In this document: in pieces, positions 55,133-64,000 of the stretch | Position numbering within the stretch: the stretch's first letter is position 1 | How the letters are laid out: each line of letters opens with the position of its first letter | NCBI GenBank assembly: GCA_010093605.1 | Contig: MU004186.1 | Location: forward strand, 1,592,616-1,656,615 | Source of the DNA: Lophium mytilinum | Taxonomy: Eukaryota > Ascomycota > Dothideomycetes > Mytilinidiales > Mytilinidiaceae | DNA length: 64,000 nt | Direction: 5' to 3' | Program-made: the position numbers and the translations under genes | Notes under the pieces: model-generated | What the model was told of the DNA's origin: nothing | Databases searched by the model: none | Seen by the model: the letters and a program-made list of their open reading frames with translations, nothing else

Positions 55133-55722
55133 CTATCGATGCATGGTGCACCGGTTTAGAGCATCCAGCAGCTCGGGTCTGTCGGCCAGCGCCTGGGTGG
55201 CCTGGGAGAAGGTCATCCACTGCCGGGAGCGCTTGTGCATCTCGGGCCACTGGCTCTCCTGCTTTTCTACGGCGCCCTCGAAGAAGTGGTAGGCGGCCTT
55301 TGGCGCCTGGGCCGTCAGCTGGTCAGGTTTCCGCCGCTCGGGGATCAGGCCGAGATCGTAGGTGATCTTGACGACGATGCCGGCCTCCTCCCAGGCTTCG
55401 CGCTTCGCGGCGTCCTGCGCGGTCGCTTCGTCGGTCTCCCAGCCGCCTTTGGGCAGCACCCAGCCGCCGCGGCGGGTGGACTGGATCAGCAGGACGTAGT
55501 ATTTGTCGGTCGAGAGGGGCACGATGCCCGCGACGAGGCGCTCGCCCTGGGAGCCGTAGCCTGGCGGGTGTCAGCAGGGGAAATTATAGAAGACAGAGCC
55601 TTCAGAGATTCACTTCCACGGCTCAACGCAGTGAAATGCTAGTCAGAGAGCGTCTCGTGATGGGACTTACGCTGGTTGCTACGCCCCGTGCGGGCCTCCA
55701 TGGACAGCACCTGGGCGGCCAT
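55133..55722 (-). CDS. Nudix hydrolase, diphosphoinositol polyphosphate phosphohydrolase-like
   Basis: Two exons (55722-55671, 55560-55133) with a 110-nt intron give 159 residues. Members cleave diphosphoinositol polyphosphates and diadenosine polyphosphates. The Nudix box is complete: GGWETDEATAQDAAKREAWEEAGI (about 62-85) has the G-x5-E-x7-RE-x-WEEAG pattern. The preceding WVLPKGG and the following FFEGAVEKQESQWPE are typical of the Aps1/Ddp1 branch. The splice joins SNQR to YGSQGERLVAGIVPL, giving the normal N-terminal strand. No targeting signal; likely cytosolic or nuclear. The short length is normal for the family. Confidence 0.9.
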
Positions 55723-57278
55723 GGTCAATGGAGATTTCTTTGTTGAAGGGCGGGTGCAGAGGAGCGGCGGTGGAGGACGGACGGGTGCCGTTGAGGGACA
55801 GCGGAACTGCTGGGGCGAGTCTGGGCCGGATGCGGTGTGGATGCGCTTGCTAAGGACGCGGGCGAAGCCGAGTAGATACGACGGGGCAGACGGGGCAGTG
55901 GAGGTGGTGTTGGAGGATCGGGGAGCTTGGGGCTCGGGCTGGGGCGTGGTGCGTGGCGGACCGTCAGTCCCGCGGGGGACGGGGCTGAGGATACTGGAGA
56001 GAGCTGGTGTCGAGCTGTCGAGGCATCGTGGAGCGTGTAGGTGTTTTAGTCGTGGTTGAATCAGGGTCTTGAAAAATGTGGGAGGCTAAAAGGACGACTG
56101 AGCAGCCCCCGCTTGGCGCCTATCGGACCGCTGCTGGCGCAAAACAGCGGGGGGTTGCGCCCACCTTGTGCCGCCCATCTCGTGCTCCCAGGGCCGTTTG
56201 CCGTGCAGTCACGGCGGCCATGCAGGACATCAATCGCCCCCAGCGCCCCCAGCTGCCGGCCGTATGACGCGGGATGCTGCCCGAGTGTGCCTGTAACTGT
56301 AACCGGCCCCGCGCGGCCCAGTAGGAGGCCCAGACGGCGCCTCGTGGTGGACATCTGGCGATGCGATATCTGGTGTTTCGACGCCCGCCAACTCCACGTC
56401 TCCCATCTTGCCCATCCTCCGCACTGCTCGCTCTGTCGCCGCCAGCACACTCCTGCCGTTTGGTAATACGCCGCCGTCACGCCTGCAGCACCCGCGGCCT
56501 CTCTGCCCTGGGCCTCTGCTAGGACGCTGCTCGCCGCACAACATTGGGCCGTCGACTCTCTCCGCCGGCCGTCGAGCCCAGCACCCCGCCAGAAACCCCC
56601 ACTGCTCGCCATGCAGGCCCTAGCCCTTGACGAGCGGGAGGTTTCTTTTTTGAGACCGATCGGTACGTGGTGCTCCAGTCACCGTCAAGCCCTGGCGCGC
56701 GTGCGAAATGGCTGGCTCAAATCGCCTGTCGCCCGCAAACCTTTAAAGGCAGCACCCTACCTCGCTCCGCGCTGCACATCGGCATGCTGACGACTCTTTG
56801 TCTCTCTAGGCTACTCGGCGGAGGATTGCGGATATTGCAAGGACGCACCCTCTGGCCGGAGGACCAAACAGTCTCGTGCGTACCACTCCCTTCACTGCAC
56901 TGTTCCGACGCCATGCCATGCTCGCGTGACACATGAGAGCAGCTCTTTGTCATTGCCATTATCGGTGCGCATTTTTATGTTGCTCAATGCCCAAACCTGG
57001 CTGTGGTGTTGTCGCGGAACCGTTGACGTTGATGGATGGTCACATGCTCGTCATGTGACCTAAATCACCCCTCCGTCCAGTCGCCTCAATCGATATCCGC
57101 AGTCTCGAATAATAGGGGCATGACATGCGAGGCAGATGCCACAGAAAAGCAGAACAGTTGCTTAGAACCCTCATACCTCCGATTGTCTGTACCATCATGT
57201 GATGTCTACAGCCACAGTCGCCTTGCACCTATAGCACACCAGCACATTGACAGCGGAACTGACAACTCAAACACACAG
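55723..57278. other. Divergent intergenic region, GC-rich on the left
   Basis: 55723-56650 is very GC-rich with open frames on both strands that overlap and have no domain support. The missing first exon of ATE1 should lie in the right part. At 57036 the frame MVTCSSCDLNH has a CxxC but does not join in phase to the ATE1 exon at 57279 without an unproven intron. Confidence 0.4.
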
Positions 57279-58830
57279 GCGCTTGTTATTATGCGTTGTC
57301 AAAGAAGTTGACCGTCGACCACTATCAGGAGCTAGTCGACCGAGGCTGGAGACGGTACGAACCTAAGCAATCTCATTCCGATTCATTCCGAATCGTACGA
57401 TAAACCCCCTTTGCTCCGTTTGAGCACGCAGAGATATTCGATCTTTTTCAAGACACAGAAACTGATATTCTCCACCAATAGATCTGGCCAGGTCCTCTAC
57501 AAACCTGACGTTCGACGCCACTGCTGCCCGCACTACACTATCCGGTTTGCCCAGCCATGCTCCTAAAATGCTACAGCCTTGCTAATCAGCACCAAGTTTG
57601 CCAGCATCATCATTCAAAGCTACGAGAGATCAGAGACAGGCAGTGAATCGATGGAACAAATACATTCTCGGCGAAGACTACATCAAGGAGGCAGCGAAGA
57701 AGTACCCCAAGACTAAGGAGTAAGCTCAAAAATGTGTCGTCTGCCCCAAGCAACCTAACCCGCAAACTAGGGAGAAGGCTCGCCAGAAAAACGGATTTAA
57801 CCTCTTATCTGCCATTCACGAGGCCGAGAGTACAGTAGTCAAGAGCCAACCAGAACCTGCTCATAAATTTGAAGTGACTCTAGAGCCCGACTCGTTCAGC
57901 AAAGAAAAGTACTTGCTCTTCAAGAACTATCAGACTGGCGTCCATCATGAGAAGCCATCCGAAGTTTCCGAGAATGGTTTCAAGCGTTTCCTCTGCAATT
58001 CGCCTCTCCAGAGAACGGCCCGACGTCTACTTGATGATTCTGCAGAGCAGCCGCTGGGATCCTATCACCAATGTTACCGCTTGGACGGACGGTTGGTTGC
58101 CATGAGCGTATTAGACCTTCTTCCCCATTGTGTGAGCGGCGTCTATTTTATCTACCACTCAGACTTCGAACAATGGAGTTTCGGGAAACTGAGCGCCCTT
58201 CGTGAAGCTGCACTTGCGCTTGAAGCAGGATACAAGTACTACTACATGGGCTACTACATCCACGATTGCGTCAAGATGCGCTACAAAGGCCATTACAAAC
58301 CCCAGCACGTCTTGGATCCCGAGACGTACGAATGGGTTCCTCTCGATGGGGAGTTCACTAGCCTGCTAGACCAGAAGCCGTACGTGTCGCTAGCTCTGGA
58401 GAAGAGGCTCAAAGAGAATGGAACGACCGAACCAGGCGCTGAAACGCTGGATGGAGACGCGGATTGTTTTCCACTGCCTCTCCCCGCCGATGCCGCTGCC
58501 GCAGTCACTGCCGGGACGTCCCTTTTCGACCTCAAGGTTCCAGGACTGATGACAGAAGAAGAAATAGCTGAGACAGTTGACCTAGGCAAGATCTCCCTTC
58601 GAGGACAAGGACGTATGATTCCAATGGGGGTATGTATTACCGCTGTATATTCGGCTTGATTTCTATGCGCAAGAAGGAGCTAATGTGTGGTATAGTTTGT
58701 TGATGCCGGCATCATTCATGTGTCGCATGATGAAGATAATCCGCAGACTCTGAAAGAACTTGTCACTGAATTAGTTGCTTGTGTGGGACCAAAAGTGGCG
58801 AAGACCATGGCGGTGGATTTGGGTGGGTAG
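57279..58830 (+). CDS. ATE1: Arginyl-tRNA--protein transferase (5' exon not located)
   Basis: Recognised exons: 57279-57354, 57482-57544, 57597-57719, 57771-58629 and 58696-58830, all in phase, about 418 residues. The enzyme adds arginine to N-terminal Asp/Glu (or oxidised Cys) and so marks proteins for N-degron breakdown. DHYQELVDRGWRR joined to SGQVLYKPDVRRHCCPHYTIR and TRDQRQAVNRWNKYILGEDY are N-domain blocks. SYHQCYRLDGRLVAMSVLDLL, VYFIYHSDFEQWSFGKLSALRE and YYMGYYIHDCVKMRYKGHY are the catalytic C-domain signatures. The exon begins at a splice acceptor, so at least one upstream exon is missing; it should contain a Cys-rich stretch (C-G-x-C) that I could not find. The C-terminal exon encodes a short fungal extension. 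Confidence 0.88.
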
Positions 58831-59299
58831 ACTATGACTGGTACTGGGCATGCGAGATTGTGCTTCTCCCAAAGCCATATTAGGCATATAGCTTGAATGG
58901 TAACAACATTCGTGATTTCTCACTGGATTGAAGCGTCTGTGAGTGAAGAAACATGCACCCCTGTACCTCCCCTAGGTACGAAGTATGGGCGGAGTATCGG
59001 ATTCAAGCGTGCAACAATCCAGATGATGTGTTCTGTCGCAGTGTGCTCCTCCTCAAGTATATATTGCGAGGGTAATGTGATCAAGCGTAAGGCTTACTGT
59101 TCCAGCTCATGCCGAGGATACGCAACGAATGCTAGCTATGAACGGGTTAGGGGTGGAATATCTCTAATGCTAACCGTAATTTATAGCCACATGCCAAAAC
59201 AGCGCTAGTGAGCGTCCGCCGTTATCCGTGCATCTCAACTCCCACCAAAACCTTGGAACCAGCCACGCACTTTCATATCCCAACACGAGATCAGACACG
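58831..59299. other. Intergenic region upstream of TSC13
   Basis: A 469-bp gap between two + strand genes. It should hold the 3' end of ATE1 and the TSC13 promoter. The open frame 58897-59208 has no domain and probably is chance. Confidence 0.45.
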
Positions 59300-60301
59300 A
59301 TGTCGACGACGATAGCTCTGGTCGTCCGCCCTCGAGGTAAGACGCGTCGAGCATGCCGAAAAACCCTACCCTGACCCATTACTCCCAGGCAAGCCGATCA
59401 AGAACTTGCCCGAAGAGACCACGGTCGGTCGCGAGGACTCCGCAGCGGAACTCTACAAGTCGATTGCTGCGAGCTCGAAGACGTCTGTCCATCGACTCAA
59501 GATTACCAAGGGCAGCGATGGATCGGCCATACCTAATTCCAGCAGCGTCACGGTGCAAGACACTGGACTGAGGAACAAGAGCACGATCGATGTGAAGGAC
59601 CTAGGTAAGAAGCGTCCACTCCTCCCTCAGAGTAGATGCTAACAAAATTTACTTTAGGACCCCAAATATCATGGCGCACCGTGTTCGTTGTCGAATATCT
59701 AGGACCTCTCATCATCCACCCCATCTTCTACCTCCTCCTAACCAGGCCACCATCGGAACTACAGACGATATCCTTGTTGATGATAATGCTTCACTTTCTC
59801 AAGCGAGAATACGAGACACTTTTCGTGCACCGTTTCTCGCTGGCAACAATGCCCGCCCTCAATATCTTCAAAAACAGCGCCCATTACTGGCTGCTGGGTG
59901 GTGTCAACATCGCATTCTGGACATACCTGCCCTCCGCACCCACAGCAAAAGCGACCAGTCCTATATTTAAATACGCAGGCATTGCGATGTTCGTGGTTGG
60001 AGAGCTCGGGAACTTCTCAAACCACCTCACTCTTCGCGACCTCCGGAGGCCAGGCAGCACAGAGCGAGGGATTCCAAAGGGACTAGGATTCAGCCTAGTG
60101 ACGTGCCCAAACTACATGTTTGAGGCGCTGGCGTGGCTTGGGATCCTGTCGGTCAATTGGAGTCTTAGCACAGCCATATTTGCCGTAGCGGCGGTGGGAC
60201 AAATGGCTGTGTGGGCGCGGAAGAAGGAGATGAGGTACAGGAAGGAGTTTGGGGCCGAGTATAAGCGGAAGCGATTCTTCATCCTGCCTGGCATCTATTG
60301 A
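59300..60301 (+). CDS. TSC13: Very-long-chain enoyl-CoA reductase
   Basis: Three exons (59300-59336, 59389-59604, 59658-60301) give 298 residues. The enzyme carries out the last step of each fatty acid elongation cycle in the endoplasmic reticulum, reducing trans-2-enoyl-CoA with NADPH. The N-terminal third is a ubiquitin-like fold (KPIKNLPEETTVG...). From about residue 85 the protein is a multi-span membrane region: YLGPLIIHPIFYLL, HFLKREYETLFVHRFS (about 125), then the steroid 5-alpha-reductase-like C-terminus with FSLVTCPNYMFEALAWLG (about 235), whose tyrosine is in the active-site region. The end AEYKRKRFFILPGIY is typical. The first exon encodes only twelve residues (MSTTIALVVRPR). Confidence 0.93.
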
Positions 60302-61979
60302 GTAGCACGATACGGGCGATACGCATGTGCGTTGCCCGTGCCGCTCGAGGATTCAGCCACAGCCGCAAGGTGCCGCTTCTTGCGGGAAGGGAGTGTGGGT
60401 TAGGCGGGCCAGCGAATGGGGTCGCCATCCCGGGCTCTGCCACTGTTCTACGGACTCCCAGGCTTGGTGTAGGCAGTCAGCCAAGCCCTGGGATGTCTTG
60501 ATCGGTGAAGTATATACGATGCCAAAGCGGCCAGCTCAACGCCGCTGCAATTGAACTGTCATTGTGCACTTACATGAGCGTGGGCGACTGTCACGTTTGA
60601 ATCTGGTACTACGTGTTTGCAGAATTAATCATCGTCGGCCAGACCGAGCTCGAGGCGGCTTGGAGGCGGTCCTGCATAAGCGCTGCATCACCCTGGCAGC
60701 CATTATCTCCAAATGGCACGATCACTGCCTCCTCGCCAGGCGGCACAGCGGGCATCAGACGCCTTCTTTGTCGCCTACTGGGACAGTGGACATATTGGCT
60801 GCAAGCAGAGAGGGCCCCTACCTAAGGTACACCGGTGGGGTCTCCTTTGATGGAGCGACCAGAGCGCGCTGGAGACCCCAACTCAGCTGGCGCGTCTGAC
60901 ACCACCCGCGGCCTGCTCGAACGACGTTGCAATACGCCGAATGCCATTGGCTAGGGGCCATACCGCCAGTGCTATCGCAAAGGGCGGACTGGCGGGGGTG
61001 GAGTCGTGGCTCGCGTTATTTTGGGCTGCTCGCTGGCTTCAGCACTCCGAGGCAGCGTTGAGACAGCCCTCCACTTCGCCCTCAGCCGCAGCTGCACAAG
61101 GCGACGAACTGTTCGCGTCCGACCCTGCGCTAGCCCGCCCTGCTGTTATAAGATCCAGCTGCTCGGCTGATGATTGTGTGCCTCTTGATATCTCGTCGTA
61201 CTTTCTTGCGTGGCGGACATCCATATATTTTCCTATTTACACTGCTGCACTTTCAGCCTCTCGGTTTCCCCTGATAGCCATATACTTCTAGACTGAATTC
61301 TGTTGTGCGACAACCTGTTTGACGTAGTGTAAGAAGTTGTTCTTTCCTTACTGCCGAGCACGCGCGCAATTGCCGTAGGCGTCCATACCTAGAACTATCT
61401 TAGTAAGTTCCCTGCATGCGTCACCATACTTCCTGCCATTGAGGCCAATCTACAATCGCATCCTTCACCTGCATATTTCTTGTACATCTTCATCCTCTCC
61501 TACTATCATTCCCGTCAAACAACTTTGAGATATCCTTACCCACGAAGAATTGCTTTCCGCCCTTCCCCGGCTTGACCGCTTCGATTTCATTCTTTCATCA
61601 TGAGTTGGGTGGAATGGCGAACTATAAGAGTAGGACGAGTTCAAATGGCTTCCTAATTGCATCTCTTTATTCTCTCTCCTTCTCATCGTTCATCCGCTCC
61701 GCCTCGCTTGAAACCTGCTTCTCCTTATTTGTCCAATGACCTCGCTTTCACCGCCCGTTCAATCTTTGATATACACTCTTCTTGTCTACTGACTTGTCTC
61801 GTCCTCAACACCTTTCTCTTTCCTGTATGCTTATCTTCCTCCCAACACCTCTTTTCGTCAATGCTACTCCTCGTGAACACCTCTTCTCATTAGCTCTTCG
61901 CCACGACCCATCACCGTAAGCCGTCAAGGCTGGCATGTTCACGCTGACATGGCTTTGCCGTACACAGGATCCAGACATC
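60302..61979. other. Intergenic region upstream of the Ppo-like gene
   Basis: About 1.7 kb. 60302-61150 is GC-rich with overlapping unsupported frames. 61450-61930 is C/T-rich, a likely long leader of the dioxygenase gene. The ATG at 61935 is in frame with the next gene but sits before a possible acceptor (ttgccgtacacag), so it may lie in a leader intron. Confidence 0.45.
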
Positions 61980-64000
61980 ATGGACGTGAGAACAGGTGTC
62001 ACGCCGCCTAAGCCGGAAGAGCTTTCCGAGCTGGATTCTCTTCGCAACAAGATCGGAAACTCCTTCCAAGCAGCTGCCGGGCTAGTCAATGCTATTGCAA
62101 AACCAGTCCCTCAGGGAACTGGTGATGGCAGCTATCTCCCCACAGAGCCGAGCGCCAGTCTGCTACACAAGATTGAAGGCACTTTGTCGGACATCAGTCA
62201 CTTGTCAATTCCTGATATCAAAACCTTGATCGATATTCAGAAGTCCAGTATGTCTGGAGCATTGATAAACGACAAAACCTATCAGATGGAAGGTTTGGTC
62301 CATGTAAGCGGATACCAATGATAACAGCAACGAGGCTGTTCCGCGCGCTTGCTAACATTCTTCCAGGCGGCAGCAGATCTACCAGACGGCTCGGGACTTC
62401 GAACGAAGCTAACAGATCTGTTTCTTACGCAACTGTGGAACGACCTAGAGCATCCTCCCCAGTCGTTAGTAGTCTCATTCCATGGCACCAGCTCTCAAAA
62501 TGTGTTATAGGCACCTGACCCAGATAGATATCTCGGCGGAAAGTACCAGTATCGGGCGGCTGATGGCTCAAACAACGTCAGTGAGCACAATTTTAACCAA
62601 CACGGTGCTATCGCTGACTGTATTTACAGAGCCTCGTGCATCCTAGGCTAGGTGCAGCTGGTACCCCCTATGCGAGGACAGTGAAGCCGACCATGGCTCA
62701 ACCGCCTTATCGCCCTGACCCTGGCGTTGTCTTCGACTCACTAATGACCCGCAAGCATCATGAGCTTCATCCTAACCGTATATCGAGTATGCTGTTCTAC
62801 TTCGCCTCCATCATCATCCATGACCTATTCCGGACGGATCACCAAGATCCCTCGAACTCGTTGACCTCTTCCTATTTGGATCTTTCCCCGTTGTACGGTA
62901 GCAATCAGGCGGAACAGGACTTGATGCGGACCAAAGACAAATACAACGGCAAGATCAAACCAGATTGTTTCTCAGAGGCTCGTCTGCTATCTTTCCCCCC
63001 TGGAGTTGGCGCACTCTTGATCATGTTTAATCGCTTTCACAATTACACTGTAGATAACCTTGCCGGCATAAACGAGAACGGCAGGTTCACAAAGCCTACG
63101 GAGCCGGCGGACCCGAAGGATAGCAAAGCCGCGGACGCTTACAAGGCAAAGTTGGTCAAGTATGATGAGGACCTTTTCCAAACTGGGCGGCTCATCACCT
63201 GTGGTCTGTACATCAACATCGTTCTAGTCGACTACGTCCGGACGATCCTGAACCTGAATCGTACCGACAGCAACTGGCAACTGAACCCTCGTGCCATCAT
63301 CAAAGATGGGCCTCCACTTGGAGTAGGGAATCAGGTCTCCGCAGAGTTCAACTTAGTATACCGATGGCATTCCGCCGTCTCAGACAAGGATGAAAAGTGG
63401 ACGCAAGACCTGTGGGATAAGATGTTCCCCGGTAGAGATGCGAAGTCCGTTGGCCAAGATGAATTCCTTAACAAGCTCAAGGATATGTATCATACCACAC
63501 CAAAAGAGCCCGAGTTGCGACCATTCGGAGGCCTGAAGCGTAATGCGGACGGCACCTATCCCGATGATGGCCTGGTCAAGATCTTGAAGGAGAGTGTTGA
63601 GGATTGTGCAAACTCCTTCGGAGCAAACAGAGTACCAGCCGTGATGCGAGCAATTGAGGTTCTCGGTATCCAGCAGGCGCGTTCTTGGAACCTCTGCTCG
63701 TTGAATGAGTTCAGGAAATATTTTGGACTGACGCCTCATGAGTCTTTCGAGAGCATCAACCCCGACAAAGACGTCGCCGAGCAGCTGAAGAATCTATACG
63801 AAACTCCTGACCAGGTTGAAATATATCCCGGTATCGTTGTCGAAGAGGCGAAGAAGCCATTGGCTCCCGGCGCTGGCCTCACACCACCCTTCACCGTCTC
63901 TCGAGCGGTGCTCTCCGATGCTGTTGCTCTTGTGCGAGGCGACAGATTCTATACGCTTGACTACAATCCTAAAACCTTGACGAACTGGGGATTCGCACAA
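61980..64000 (+). CDS. Linoleate diol synthase/PpoA-like fatty acid dioxygenase, N-terminal part
   Basis: Partial: runs off the right end. Exons 61980-62303, 62367-62464, 62528-62576 and 62630-64000 or beyond give at least 614 residues. Ppo enzymes are haem peroxidase-type dioxygenases fused to a P450-like domain; they make oxylipins that control spore development. SSMLFYFASIIIHDLF (about 205), YLDLSPLYGSNQAEQD (about 235), LIMFNRFHNYTVDNLA (about 280) and AEFNLVYRWHSAVS (about 400) are family blocks; the tyrosine and histidine of YRWH are the catalytic tyrosyl radical and haem ligand. VEIYPGIVVEEAKKP and LVRGDRFYTLDYNP close the peroxidase domain. I chose ATG 61980; the one at 61935 is also in frame. 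The P450 domain should lie beyond the window. Confidence 0.93.

Noticed and set aside
55235-56612. Long GC-rich frames opposite and beside the Nudix gene
   Set aside because: Antisense to, or next to, a gene with a complete Nudix box; no independent support.
62318-62518. A 66-codon + frame inside the Ppo-like gene
   Set aside because: It spans an intron and the following exon in the wrong phase; splicing gives the conserved WNDLEHPPQS and YLGGKYQYR segments instead.

Overview
The window is nuclear DNA of a filamentous ascomycete (Pezizomycotina; a Dothideomycete is my best guess but is not proven here). Genes are split by short introns, mostly 47-70 nt, with GTRNGT donors and CTAAC/CTGAC branch points just before the acceptor. 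HET-domain, F-box/ankyrin, F-box-like 'LPPELRNEVY' and linoleate diol synthase-type genes are typical of this group. There are no operons, CRISPR arrays or bacterial-type features. Exon joins below were made by hand, by matching phase and family motifs; nearly all complete models sum to whole codons.

Layout. 0.5-9.0 kb: a small membrane protein (DUF1757-like), a membrane-anchored SGNH hydrolase, an HMG-box regulator and a large alpha/beta hydrolase, all on +. 9.7-15.9 kb: a SNF2-family ATPase (-) diverging from the mitochondrial pyruvate dehydrogenase E1 alpha gene (+). 15.9-18.4 kb: a gene-free block of repeats and a minisatellite. 18.4-22.9 kb: a secreted type-B carboxylesterase and the mitochondrial phosphate carrier (both -). 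24.2-27.5 kb: a tandem array of tiny cysteine-rich, probably zinc-binding proteins, all on -; this is the least described part of the window. 28.7-30.9 kb: a Cdc4-like F-box/WD40 protein (-). 34-44.8 kb: a MetX/CysA-type O-acyltransferase, an F-box-like protein, a small unknown protein, a TauD-type dioxygenase and an F-box/ankyrin protein (all +). 45.8-46.3 kb: a carboxylesterase relic. 47.8-49.4 kb: pyruvate dehydrogenase kinase (+). 50.0-50.7 kb: a short unknown gene (-). 51.2-53.6 kb: a broken HET-domain gene. 53.8-54.2 kb: a second carboxylesterase relic inside an inverted duplication. 55.1-64 kb: a Nudix hydrolase (-), arginyltransferase ATE1 (+), enoyl reductase TSC13 (+) and a PpoA-like fatty acid dioxygenase running off the right end (+).

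Functional links. The window holds both pyruvate dehydrogenase E1 alpha, with the phosphorylation loop still visible, and the kinase that acts on that subunit, 32 kb apart. The phosphate carrier also serves the mitochondrion. Cdc4-like, F-box/ankyrin and ATE1 proteins belong to protein-turnover pathways. TSC13 and the Ppo-like enzyme act on fatty acids. None of these pairs is a co-regulated cluster on the evidence here.

Accessory signal. Gene-poor stretches are filled by a superfamily of short palindromic elements whose arms resemble GCCACTGCTTGAGGTGCC. One copy interrupts the HET gene. Three genes show a sharp switch from C-rich to G-rich coding sequence along their own sense strand.
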